Source of the DNA: Chryseobacterium edaphi
Lineage (GTDB): Bacteria; Bacteroidota; Bacteroidia; Flavobacteriales; Weeksellaceae
Length of the DNA: 64,000 bases
Direction: 5' to 3'
Assembly: GCF_025628985.1 (NCBI RefSeq)
Contig: NZ_JAOTEM010000001.1
Location: 124,001 to 188,000 of the forward strand
Shown here: piece by piece, positions 1-7,747 of the stretch
Layout of the letters: each line of letters begins with the position of its first letter
Position numbering within the stretch: position 1 is the stretch's first letter
Program-made: the position numbers and the translations under genes
The notes under the pieces: model-generated
Database searches by the model: none
Seen by the model: the letters and a program-made list of their open reading frames with translations, nothing else
What the model was told of the DNA's origin: nothing

Positions 1-1043
1 TTCTTGAAGATCCGAAGGACATTGCAGCCACTTTGGAAGAAGTAAAACCAACAATGATGTGCGCTGTTCCAAGATTTTTCCAAAAAGTTTATGCCGGAGT
101 TTTAGAAAAAGCAAAAGAAGGTTCATCATTTAAAAAGAAAATCTTCGATTGGGCTCTTGAAGTAGGAAAACAGACTGCCGAATTGAGAAGAGTTGAAAAA
201 TCAGTTCCTTTTGGACTAATACTAAAACATTCTGTTGCCAACACTTTAGTTTTCAGTAAAGTGAAACAGAAAATGGGAGGAAGACTTTGGTTTATGCCTT
301 GTGGTGGAGCTTCCGTTTCGCCCGATGTGACGCAATTGTTTGAAGCAATGGGACTTCATATCACCGTTGGTTATGGTTTAACGGAAACTACAGCGACTTT
401 GACGGCTTTCCCATTTACTCATTTTGAGCATGGATCTTGCGGAAAACCTCTACCAGGAGTTGAACTTCGTATCGGAGAAAATGATGAAATTCTGGCAAAA
501 GGAAACGGAATCATGAAAGGGTACTACAATAAACCTGAAGAAACTGAAAAAGTTTTCACACAAGATGGATGGTTTAAAACCGGTGATGCAGGAAAAATAG
601 ATGAAAACGGAAACCTATTCATAACAGACCGTATCAAAGATTTAATGAAAACTTCCAATGGTAAATACATTGCACCACAGCAGATTGAGAATATACTAAC
701 CAATAACAATTTTATTCAGCAGATTGTTTTAATTGCGGAAGGAAGACAATTTGTCTCTGCATTGATCGTTCCGAATTTTGAATTTTTAAAAGATCATTTA
801 AAGAAAAATAATATTGCCTTTACCAATTGGGAAGAAATTGTTCAAAAGAAAGAAATCATCGATTTTTATAAAGATAAAATTAAAGAATTGCAGCACGAAC
901 TTTCAGATTTTGAAAAGGTGAAAAAGTTTACTTTGATGCCTTCAGAATTTGAGATCAGCAGCGGAGAAATTACTCCGACTTTGAAAGTAAAGAGAAATGT
1001 AGTGCTGAAAAAATATGCTGATTTAATCGAAAAAATGTATTAA
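1..1043 (+). CDS. Long-chain acyl-CoA synthetase (AMP-forming), 5' truncated by window edge
   Basis: This is the C-terminal part of an ANL-superfamily enzyme that activates a fatty acid with ATP and CoA. The frame is open from base 3, so the gene starts upstream of the window; a TTG at 33 is only an internal codon. About 346 residues are visible of a usual 590-600. Visible adenylation motifs are GYGLTETTATLT (A5), GWFKTGD (A7) and ITDRIKDLMKTSNGKYIAP (A8). The phosphate-binding TSGTTG motif must lie outside the window. The A8 form with KTSNGKYIAPQQIEN is typical of bacterial long-chain (FadD15-like) ligases. Family assignment is firm; chain-length preference is not visible. Confidence 0.93.
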   Translation, partial: LEDPKDIAATLEEVKPTMMCAVPRFFQKVYAGVLEKAKEGSSFKKKIFDWALEVGKQTAELRRVEKSVPFGLILKHSVANTLVFSKVKQKMGGRLWFMPCGGASVSPDVTQLFEAMGLHITVGYGLTETTATLTAFPFTHFEHGSCGKPLPGVELRIGENDEILAKGNGIMKGYYNKPEETEKVFTQDGWFKTGDAGKIDENGNLFITDRIKDLMKTSNGKYIAPQQIENILTNNNFIQQIVLIAEGRQFVSALIVPNFEFLKDHLKKNNIAFTNWEEIVQKKEIIDFYKDKIKELQHELSDFEKVKKFTLMPSEFEISSGEITPTLKVKRNVVLKKYADLIEKMY

Positions 1044-1048
1044 CATTA

Positions 1049-1200
1049 ACCACAAAAGTCACAAAAGATAAAGTAAGTTGAAATTTTAAATCTTTAACGT
1101 TTACAAAAACAGTTCAAATATTTCCAAAGCTTATTTGAACTTTCAAAAGAGTTTAAGTAAACTTCAATAATAAATCTAAAACTTTTGTGACTTTTGTGGT
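1049..1200. repeat. Nested inverted-repeat intergenic element
   Basis: A perfect 19-bp inverted repeat (ACCACAAAAGTCACAAAAG at 1049-1067 and its reverse complement at 1182-1200) encloses a second 10-bp pair (AGTTCAAATA at 1111-1120 and TATTTGAACT at 1132-1141). It fills almost all of the gap between the acyl-CoA synthetase and mvaD. There is no U-tract after the outer arms, so it is not a simple intrinsic terminator. It looks like a dispersed palindromic element, but no second copy was seen in this window. Confidence 0.8.
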
Positions 1201-1231
1201 GATAATAATAAGTTATCATTAAAATAAAACT

Positions 1232-2290
1232 ATGACAACACGAGACTTCTTAGGAAAAGAAAATTACAATATAAGCTCAGAAACAGTTTCAGAAAGCTGT
1301 CCGTCAAATATTGCCTTAATTAAATATTGGGGGAAATACAAAGATCAGATTCCGGCAAATCCGAGTATCAGTTACACTTTAAATCACTGTAAAACCAATA
1401 CGACAATAGAATTTTTAGCAAATGAAGTATTTTCTGTTCAGACTTTTCTTTCTGGAAACGAAGAAGTAAAATTCGCCGAGAAAATAGAAAAGTATTTTAA
1501 AAATATTGAACAATATCTTCCCTGGATTTTAAAAGGAAAATACATCATCAAAACTGAGAATACTTTCCCTCACAGCTCAGGAATTGCAAGTTCAGCTTCA
1601 GGTTTTGGAGCTATTGCTAAATGTATGATGAAATTAGATGAAACTTTTTCAGGAAAAGATTCAGACGAAGTTTCTCTACAAAAAGCATCCTTTTTAGCCA
1701 GATTAGGAAGCGGAAGTGCTTGTAGAAGCCTTTATAGCGGATTGGTAGTTTGGGGCGAATCTGATGAGGTTGAAGGCAGTTCAGATTTATTTGCGGTTAA
1801 ATATTCTGACGATGAAATTCATTCAGTTTTCAAAGATTTTAACGACTGGGTTTTATTGATTCATGAAGGTGTAAAAAGCGTTTCTTCAACAGTTGGTCAC
1901 GGTTTGATGAATACGAATCCTTATGCAGAAAGAAGATTTCAGGAAGCAAGAGAGAATTTTGTTCCGATGAAAGAAATTCTTAAAAGTGGGGATATGAAAG
2001 CTTTCATCAAATTGGTCGAACACGAAGCTTTAACGCTTCACGCTATGATGATGATGAGCGATCCTGCTTTTATCTTGATGAAAAAAGGAACTTTAGAGGT
2101 GATCAATAAAATCTGGGATTTCAGGAGAGAGACAGAACTTCCATTGTTTTTTACTTTGGACGCAGGAGCGAATGTTCACCTATTATTCCCAAATGATGGT
2201 TCTGAAGAGAAAATAAAAACTTTTATTGAAAATGAATTGCTGCAACACACTCAGAAGAACGGAGTAGTGAAGGATGTGATGAGTTTTTAA
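1232..2290 (+). CDS. mvaD: Diphosphomevalonate decarboxylase
   Basis: A GHMP-family enzyme that phosphorylates and decarboxylates mevalonate 5-diphosphate to isopentenyl diphosphate, the last step of the mevalonate pathway in the cytosol. The 352 residues carry PSNIALIKYWGK (24-35), the ATP-binding loop SSGIASSASGFGA (115-127), LARLGSGSACRS (155-166) and FTLDAGANVHLL with the expected catalytic Asp310. The start ATG at 1232 gives a normal family N-terminus. No other mevalonate gene is adjacent. The promoter probably lies next to or within the palindromic element just upstream. Confidence 0.95.
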   Translation: MTTRDFLGKENYNISSETVSESCPSNIALIKYWGKYKDQIPANPSISYTLNHCKTNTTIEFLANEVFSVQTFLSGNEEVKFAEKIEKYFKNIEQYLPWILKGKYIIKTENTFPHSSGIASSASGFGAIAKCMMKLDETFSGKDSDEVSLQKASFLARLGSGSACRSLYSGLVVWGESDEVEGSSDLFAVKYSDDEIHSVFKDFNDWVLLIHEGVKSVSSTVGHGLMNTNPYAERRFQEARENFVPMKEILKSGDMKAFIKLVEHEALTLHAMMMMSDPAFILMKKGTLEVINKIWDFRRETELPLFFTLDAGANVHLLFPNDGSEEKIKTFIENELLQHTQKNGVVKDVMSF

Positions 2291-2308
2291 TTAAATAAAT
2301 ATCAATAG

Positions 2309-2334
2309 AAGCGGACTTTGGTTCGCTTTTTTTT
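2309..2334 (+). terminator. Intrinsic terminator of mvaD
   Basis: Stem AAGCGGAC (2309-2316) pairs with GTTCGCTT (2321-2328, one G-U) around a TTTG loop, followed by a T run to 2334. It lies 18 nt past the mvaD stop. Confidence 0.85.
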
Positions 2335-2370
2335 GTGAACATTATAGCTTTAGCTGAACGTAACAAACCA

Positions 2371-2428
2371 CCCCGTCAAAAATTCTTTGAATTTTCGCCA
2401 CCCCTCCAAACGAGGGGAATTAACGGGG
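2371..2428. repeat. Palindromic intergenic element with nested stems
   Basis: Outer arms CCCCGT (2371-2376) and ACGGGG (2423-2428) enclose two further hairpins: AAAATTC-TTT-GAATTTT (2379-2395) and CCCCTC (2401-2406) with GAGGGG (2412-2417). This locally GC-rich block stands out in the AT-rich background between two convergent genes. It resembles dispersed intergenic elements of flavobacteria; that comparison is from memory. Confidence 0.65.
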
Positions 2429-2440
2429 GAGTTAAAATGA

Positions 2441-3520
2441 TCAATCTTCAGTAACCACAGCATCACGTTCTCCGTCCTCTTTTTTACCTTCCTCAATAAT
2501 TTCTTCAGCTTTAGCTTTTTCTTCAGCATCAGCTTGTTCTACACGTTCTTCCTGATCGTCGTTGTGATGATCGATAAAAAATTCGCAGTAAACAGGAAGG
2601 TGATCCGAACCAAAATTTTCAAGTGTTTTTAAATCTTTAATGAAAATATCTTCGCTATGAAACATCAGATCGATAGGGAATCTCAAAAGACGGTATTTTG
2701 CATGGAATGTCGAAACGAAAGAATGACCAACTCTCGGATCGATCAAATGACTTGTTTTTCTGAATAAAATAGAAGATTGTGACCACGCTACATTGTTGAA
2801 ATCTCCCACTACGATCACTGGCTTTTCAATTTCCTGAACGCGTTTTGCGGTGCTTAAAAGATCACCATCTCTTTCTTTCGAAGTTTCTTCTTCGGTAGGA
2901 CTTGGTGGCGGTGGATGAACTCCAAAAAAGACAAATTCAAAGCCATCTTCGGTTTTCAGATGTGCTTCTATACTTGGAATGTCATCGGCTACGAAAAAAT
3001 GCGTTTTTGATTCTTCAATTTTCATTTTAGAATAAAAATGCATTCCGTAGGTATTTTCAAGGGTCACTTTATGTTGGAAAGGATAATCTTTTTCTAAAAT
3101 CTGTAACGCTTTTTCCCAATCACCATTGCTTTCCATAGTCAGGAAAAGTTCGGGTTTGTTCTTGTTAATGAGAGCGATAAACTGATTGTAATCTTTATTA
3201 AACTGATAAACATTTGCCGAAATAAAATGATATTTTTCTGACGAATTTTGACTTTGCGGATGTTTTTTTACTTTATAAAGTGGAGTATACTTAACCAGAG
3301 TAATTCCGTGGTAAATAAAAATTGCCAGCAACAATCCCTGGTAATACCAAAAATACTCAAAGCTTAAAAAAAAGCCAGAAGCAAAAGTGATTAAAGTAAT
3401 GTAAGCAATCTGAATTTTACCAAAATCAGGAACACGAAAAATCCAATGTGAACTTGGAATTTTGGGTAACACCGTTAAAATCAATAATAAAGCAACAAAT
3501 ACCAGATAAACTTCCCACAT
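2441..3520 (-). CDS. Membrane-anchored endonuclease/exonuclease/phosphatase family protein
   Basis: The 359-residue protein has about three hydrophobic segments in residues 1-75, then an EEP (DNase I-like) domain from about 95 to 315. Candidate catalytic positions are Glu130 (LTMESN), His202, Asp240-Asn242 (VVGDFNN), Asp284 (FPIDLMF) and Asp306-His307 (GSDHLP). The domain probably faces the periplasm and hydrolyses a phosphodiester; the substrate is unknown. The last 40 residues are a Glu/Asp/Lys-rich, likely disordered tail. It is convergent with mvaD. Family is confident; substrate is not. Confidence 0.85.
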   Translation of the reverse strand: MWEVYLVFVALLLILTVLPKIPSSHWIFRVPDFGKIQIAYITLITFASGFFLSFEYFWYYQGLLLAIFIYHGITLVKYTPLYKVKKHPQSQNSSEKYHFISANVYQFNKDYNQFIALINKNKPELFLTMESNGDWEKALQILEKDYPFQHKVTLENTYGMHFYSKMKIEESKTHFFVADDIPSIEAHLKTEDGFEFVFFGVHPPPPSPTEEETSKERDGDLLSTAKRVQEIEKPVIVVGDFNNVAWSQSSILFRKTSHLIDPRVGHSFVSTFHAKYRLLRFPIDLMFHSEDIFIKDLKTLENFGSDHLPVYCEFFIDHHNDDQEERVEQADAEEKAKAEEIIEEGKKEDGERDAVVTED

Positions 3521-3640
3521 ATCTTTTTAATAACACGTAAATGTAAGATATTTTGATACATTTTTTGCTCTCTTTCCATCTAAAGTTTAAGAATAAAAGC
3601 TGTTTCCGAGTAATATATTTCTTACTTTTATTGTTCAAAA

Positions 3641-4087
3641 ATGATCACTATGAGAATATTTATTGGAATTTTTATTTTATTAAGTTCATATTGTTTTGGG
3701 CAATTATCTGAAAATGATTTAGTAAGGCAAACGGTAGAAAAGCTCTTTACAGGAATGAAAAATGCAGATGCGGAAATTATTCAATCTACCTTTGCAGAAA
3801 GTCCGATCATGCAAAGTATAACGAAAGATGGTGTTTTGAAAAATGAAAATATTGAAAATTTTATAGCTTCGATTTCTCAACTTTCAAAAAATGATGCAGA
3901 CGAAAGAATTACTTTCGAAGGTATTCATATTGATGGAAATTTAGCGAGCGTTTTTACACCCTATGAATTCTATTATAAAGGAAAATTCTCACATTGCGGA
4001 GCCAACAGTTTCCAATTGATAAAACAAAATAATGTCTGGAAAATTCAGTATCTGATTGATACGAGAAGAAAAGACTGTAAAAAATAA
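3641..4087 (+). CDS. Secreted NTF2-like (SnoaL/YybH-type) protein
   Basis: A 148-residue protein with an N-terminal signal peptide (MRIFIGIFILLSSYCFGQ; the second Met, codon 4, is an alternative start). The rest matches the cone-shaped NTF2-like fold: an early helix VRQTVEKLFTGMKNADAEII, then strands around ITFEGIHIDGNLASVFTPYEF and FQLIKQNNVWKIQYLIDTR. This fold is used for ligand binding or small-molecule enzymes, and no catalytic set is recognisable. It sits 8 bp before the VOC gene and is probably co-transcribed with it. Confidence 0.75.
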   Translation: MITMRIFIGIFILLSSYCFGQLSENDLVRQTVEKLFTGMKNADAEIIQSTFAESPIMQSITKDGVLKNENIENFIASISQLSKNDADERITFEGIHIDGNLASVFTPYEFYYKGKFSHCGANSFQLIKQNNVWKIQYLIDTRRKDCKK

Positions 4088-4095
4088 TTTTAAAA

Positions 4096-4473
4096 ATGAA
4101 AATTCATCATATTGCGATTATCTGTTCAGATTATCAGATTTCAAAAAAGTTTTATACCGAAGTTTTAGGTTTAAATATTATTCGTGAAGTTTATCGTGAA
4201 GAAAGACAATCTTATAAATTGGATTTAGCCATCGGAAATGATTATGTTATCGAATTATTTTCTTTCCCAAATCCTCCACAAAGACCGTCAAGACCGGAAT
4301 CCTGCGGATTGAGACATTTGGCTTTTTCTGTTGAGAATGTCAATGAAGAGCGGGAAGAGTTAATTGGAAAAGGTTTAAGCTGTGAAGAGATCCGCATTGA
4401 TGAATTTACCGGAAAAGAGTTTTTCTTTACTCAGGATCCCGATCAATTGCCTCTAGAATTTTATCAAATGTAA
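4096..4473 (+). CDS. VOC family protein (glyoxalase I-like, SMU1112c/YaeR type)
   Basis: A 125-residue single vicinal-oxygen-chelate module. The metal ligands expected for the YaeR/GloA2 group are present: His5 (IHHIAI), Glu53 (VIELFSF), His74 (GLRHLAFSV) and Glu121 (PLEFYQM). The PPQRPSRPESCGLRHLAF signature is typical of this subgroup, whose true substrate is not established. It is the second gene of a likely two-gene unit with the NTF2-like protein. Confidence 0.9.
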   Translation: MKIHHIAIICSDYQISKKFYTEVLGLNIIREVYREERQSYKLDLAIGNDYVIELFSFPNPPQRPSRPESCGLRHLAFSVENVNEEREELIGKGLSCEEIRIDEFTGKEFFFTQDPDQLPLEFYQM

Positions 4474-4523
4474 AAATCAAATTTTAACAAGTTTAATAAT
4501 GTGAAGATTATCTTTTCTTTTTA

Positions 4524-4781
4524 TTATTTCTTTAAAAAAAACTTTACGGTTTTAATCTTACTTTTAATAATAAGAACTAAATTTTTATCTTCAACATACT
4601 CCATCTCATACCAATCTTTTGCGGTAGTGGTAGTAGATGATGTTGGCTCACTACAGAGGTGTGTTTGATTTTGAAGTCTTTCGAGCTCTCTTTTGGAATA
4701 TTGATTTTGTCCGGATAGGAAATTTGAGTTAAGAAATATGATGATAAATAGAAATACTTTTTTCAGCATAAATACTAACAT
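4524..4781 (-). CDS. Small secreted protein of unknown function
   Basis: An 85-residue protein with a signal peptide (KKVFLFIIIFLNSNFLSGQ, residues 7-25; Met6 is an alternative start) and a mature part with a Ser/Thr run (SSTTTTAKDW) and a basic, hydrophobic C-terminus. No family recognised. It lies 25 bp past the stop of the DUF1634 gene and may be read through from the same transcript. Confidence 0.55.
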   Translation of the reverse strand: MLVFMLKKVFLFIIIFLNSNFLSGQNQYSKRELERLQNQTHLCSEPTSSTTTTAKDWYEMEYVEDKNLVLIIKSKIKTVKFFLKK

Positions 4782-4806
4782 TTGGAGAATTTAATTAAAA
4801 AGTAAA

Positions 4807-5190
4807 TCAATGTGCATATCCGGTCACAAAACTGATGACCATAATAATTAAAACAATAGAAGAAATTGCAACATATAAATAATCTTTCTCTTTCAAATAT
4901 CCGATTAAAGCAAAGATAATTCTCATTAAAGGCGTGAAAATCAGCATCAGAATTCCCAATTGAATAATGGCCATTCCTTCACCTTTACAAAGGGTTTCCC
5001 AGAAATGTCCCCAAACTTTCTCCGAAGAAGTTCCCATGTCGAGAAGTTTGTACTTTCTCGGCATTTTAAAGCCTTCCGTAAAAAGCTTAATGAAACCGAT
5101 CAACGAAGTAATTACCGATAAAATTACCCCTAATCTCAGCAAATTTCCGACAGAACGGTTCAGATCAACATCAGTGAAATTTTTTCTCAT
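4807..5190 (-). CDS. DUF1634 membrane protein, partner of TauE/SafE exporter
   Basis: A 127-residue protein with three predicted membrane helices (about residues 13-33, 68-92 and 100-121). The N-terminus (DVDLNRSVGNLLRLGVILS) matches DUF1634, a family commonly encoded directly after TauE/SafE-type anion exporters. Its start overlaps the TauE/SafE stop by 4 bp (5187-5190), so the two are translationally coupled. It is likely an accessory subunit of the exporter. Confidence 0.85.
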   Translation of the reverse strand: MRKNFTDVDLNRSVGNLLRLGVILSVITSLIGFIKLFTEGFKMPRKYKLLDMGTSSEKVWGHFWETLCKGEGMAIIQLGILMLIFTPLMRIIFALIGYLKEKDYLYVAISSIVLIIMVISFVTGYAH

Positions 5191-6017
5191 GAGAAATTGC
5201 TTCTTAGACCGTTATACATCATATAAATGGAGAGAATCGTAATCACGATAGCGAAAAATGTCTTCAGTTTTTTAGTTTTAGAAACCATTAAAGTTTTTGA
5301 TCCGATGAAACTTCCGACTACAACACCAACTAAAACCGGAGCAACAATTACAGGGATGATTTCACCTCTTTGGAAATATATTAATGAACTGGCAACGGCA
5401 GTCACGCCAATCATAAAGTTACTCGTCGTCGTAGAAACTTTGAACGGCAGTCTCATCATATTATCCATTGCCAAAACTTTCAAGGCTCCGGAACCAATAC
5501 CTAAAAGTCCGGACATTGCACCTGCAAACATCATCATAAAAAATCCGGGAACAGTATTTCTTGCTGAATAACTTTTAAGAATTCCCTTATCTGGGAAAGT
5601 GCCGTATAATTTTAATTTATCTTCCAAAGTTCCTTTAATCCGGGGTTCCTGATGATCTGGTTTACCTTTCAGATTTAAAATTACGGTCAACAAAAGAATG
5701 CTTGCGAAGATAATTCCAATCGTATTTGGATTCAGCATTCCGGAAACTAATGCACCAACGATAGCACCGGCAGTCGTCGCAATCTCCAGAAACATCCCGA
5801 TTCTCATGTTGGTAAATCCTTCTTTTACAAAAGCTACGGCTGCTCCGGAAGAAGTTCCGATTACCGAAATCAGTGAAGCACCGATTGCGTAATGCATCGG
5901 AACGCCAAAACCCAGCGTCAGTAAAGGGATGATGATAACTCCTCCTCCCAAACCTGTAAGTGAACCCAAAAGACCTGCTGAGATAGCGCCAAGAAAAAGA
6001 ATAATGATCTCCGACAT
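5187..6017 (-). CDS. TauE/SafE family sulfite/organic anion exporter
   Basis: A 276-residue polytopic inner-membrane protein with about eight helices in two repeats. The glycine-rich GAISAGLLGSLTGLGGGVIIIP (split here: GLLGSLTGLGGG at 16-27) and the second-half GAMSGLLGIGSGALKV are the family's paired signatures. It probably exports a sulfur-containing anion such as sulfite. A -7 box ends only 4 nt before the ATG, so the mRNA may be leaderless. First gene of the tauE-DUF1634 unit. Confidence 0.9.
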   Translation of the reverse strand: MSEIIILFLGAISAGLLGSLTGLGGGVIIIPLLTLGFGVPMHYAIGASLISVIGTSSGAAVAFVKEGFTNMRIGMFLEIATTAGAIVGALVSGMLNPNTIGIIFASILLLTVILNLKGKPDHQEPRIKGTLEDKLKLYGTFPDKGILKSYSARNTVPGFFMMMFAGAMSGLLGIGSGALKVLAMDNMMRLPFKVSTTTSNFMIGVTAVASSLIYFQRGEIIPVIVAPVLVGVVVGSFIGSKTLMVSKTKKLKTFFAIVITILSIYMMYNGLRSNFS

Positions 6018-6021
6018 GCTA

Positions 6022-6029
6022 CAAATATA
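6022..6029 (-). promoter_or_regulatory. -7 promoter element of the TauE/SafE gene
   Basis: Minus-strand TATATTTG fits TAnnTTTG and is followed by TAGC then ATG. With transcription expected to begin only a few nucleotides downstream, almost no 5' leader remains. Confidence 0.6.
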
Positions 6030-6076
6030 AAACTATTGCGGTTTTCAGGCAAACATTCACTCAAGATTATTTTTTG
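6028..6076 (+). repeat. 49-bp direct repeat, left copy
   Basis: Identical in 48 of 49 positions to 7063-7111, starting TAAAACTATTGCGG and ending TTATTTTTTG. The sequence after this copy (AATTTTTG at 6079-6086) looks like a damaged version of the promoter box that follows the right copy. See findings. Confidence 0.95.
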
Positions 6077-6177
6077 ACAATTTTTGTAACGAAAACAAGC
6101 TCTCTTAATTGGTTTTTATTGAATGAAAAATTTATTTTTTTTAGTGGATTTAAGCTAATGAATTCAATCGTAAATTC

Positions 6178-6915
6178 TTAAAAAACATAATAAGTGAGCC
6201 TTAAACTTGGATAATATATAGTGCCGATGTATTTCAGTTGATGCAAATATTCTTTATTTTTATATGTCCATAAATACTGAAAATTAGATTCTTTGGTCTG
6301 GATTTTTTGAAAAGGTACATTTATAGATATCCCTAAGTCAAACTGGTTTCTCAACCCGAAATTTAAACCAAATCCTATATTTGAACTGATCGTATAGCTT
6401 TTTTCGCCAATATTGGTGTTGTAAGAGCTTTCATAGTAAATGGTTTCGGTTAGCCCGTCCTGCGATTGTCCATTTCCACGATTATAAATCATGACGTTAT
6501 TATTATAGTCTGCACCCACACTTCCTTCAATGTAAATGAAATTTTCATTGAAAGGAAACAACCTCCTATAGCCTACAAAAAGCGAGATGCAATCATATTT
6601 TTGTCCAAAAATTTCTTTATTCGTAAACGGAATTTCAGGCTCATTGAGATTGTACTCGTATTCTATTTTTTTCCTGGTGACTAAAAGATCAGCGAATAAC
6701 TTGTTTTCTTCGTCTAAATTTTTCACCAGTTTTGCTCCAAAATAAAAAGATATGGGTTTGTTTGTGCTGAACTGACTTTTGTCACTCGATAAATTGTTTC
6801 TATAAATGTTCATGCCTGATCCTACAGTAACTCCCAAAGAATAATCAGATTGAGAATAATATTTTTCCGAAAAAAGGAGCAGTACCAATATGGTAGTTGT
6901 GGAAGATAGTTTCAT
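6178..6915 (-). CDS. Outer-membrane beta-barrel protein of unknown function
   Basis: A 245-residue protein with a signal peptide (MKLSSTTTILVLLLFSEKYYSQ), then alternating strands typical of small barrels (SLGVTVGSGMNIYRNN, SFYFGAKLVKNL, LFVGYRRLFPFNENFIYIEG, NIGFGLNFGLRNQFDLGIS), ending in an aromatic C-terminus LRLTYYVF. No specific family recognised. It is the only gene between the two 49-bp direct repeats, which suggests it was inserted there. No consensus -7 box is seen upstream of its start. Confidence 0.75.
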   Translation of the reverse strand: MKLSSTTTILVLLLFSEKYYSQSDYSLGVTVGSGMNIYRNNLSSDKSQFSTNKPISFYFGAKLVKNLDEENKLFADLLVTRKKIEYEYNLNEPEIPFTNKEIFGQKYDCISLFVGYRRLFPFNENFIYIEGSVGADYNNNVMIYNRGNGQSQDGLTETIYYESSYNTNIGEKSYTISSNIGFGLNFGLRNQFDLGISINVPFQKIQTKESNFQYLWTYKNKEYLHQLKYIGTIYYPSLRLTYYVF

Positions 6916-7062
6916 GTGTTATTAGAAAAGTTTTTAATCTAACGCAAAAAGTCTATTTAAATTTTAAAAATCTAATTCTTTTCGGTTTCATTAAATAACC
7001 AACTGTGAACAATCCAAACAATTCTTTTTACACAGATATATGATTTTTAGATTTTGTCGCTG

Positions 7063-7111
7063 TAAAACTATTGCGGTTTTCAGGCAAACATTAACTCAAG
7101 ATTATTTTTTG
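7063..7111 (+). repeat. 49-bp direct repeat, right copy
   Basis: Partner of 6028-6076 with a single mismatch. It ends 3 nt before the -7 box of the DUF1543 gene, so it forms the upstream part of a working promoter region. Confidence 0.95.
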
Positions 7112-7114
7112 CCG

Positions 7115-7122
7115 TATTTTTG
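7115..7122 (+). promoter_or_regulatory. -7 promoter element of the DUF1543-purK unit
   Basis: TATTTTTG matches TAnnTTTG exactly and lies 17 nt before the ATG at 7140. No clear -33 TTTG is visible. Confidence 0.6.
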
Positions 7123-7139
7123 CAAAAATAAAATTCAAA

Positions 7140-7691
7140 ATGAAGTTATTTTATATCATTCTTGGGGCAACTCCAAAAGGTAGAAATATAGAGCAGCACG
7201 ATGTTTTTTTCGGTATTGCAGAATCTTTGAAGGATTTGGTTCCTGCGATGAAAGAATTTTGGACTGAAGCTAAAGGGAAAATTCATATTGATGCATATCA
7301 GGAGGTGAAGTTTGCCGATGGATATGAAATTTCTGTAGAGCCAAAAAACTCGTTTGAGAATGAAGAAAAATTATTCTTTGTGAATCTCGGAGGTTACAAG
7401 GCAGATCATTTTAAAGAGTTTCACGAACAGCATTTGATGGTTGGGAAAACATTGGGTGAAGTCGTAAAAAAATCAAAGGCGACAGAATTTTATCAGACGA
7501 TGGGTTTTAAAGGTGCCGGAAGTCATATTGATGAAAAATTCGGGGTTGATATTGATGATATTTTCAGTGTTAACGAAATTCTTCCGGAAGAAATGAAGCA
7601 GAAATATTCTCTTAAATTAAGAAAATCAGACGCTGATAATCAGGAAAATTACACTTTTTTAGGGTATTTGATGCTCGATAAAATTAAATAA
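7140..7691 (+). CDS. DUF1543 domain-containing protein
   Basis: A 183-residue soluble protein. The opening KLFYIILGATPKGRNIEQHD is the DUF1543 signature, followed by VFFGIAESLKDLVPAMKEFW, and a second related half (KLFFVNLGGYKADHFKEFHEQH) suggests an internal duplication. Biochemical function is unknown. It lies 56 bp upstream of purK on the same strand and is probably co-transcribed. Confidence 0.85.
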   Translation: MKLFYIILGATPKGRNIEQHDVFFGIAESLKDLVPAMKEFWTEAKGKIHIDAYQEVKFADGYEISVEPKNSFENEEKLFFVNLGGYKADHFKEFHEQHLMVGKTLGEVVKKSKATEFYQTMGFKGAGSHIDEKFGVDIDDIFSVNEILPEEMKQKYSLKLRKSDADNQENYTFLGYLMLDKIK

Positions 7692-7747
7692 CTGATAAAG
7701 CGGCGAATTTGTTTCATCAGGATAATTAAAAATAAATAAAATAAAAA

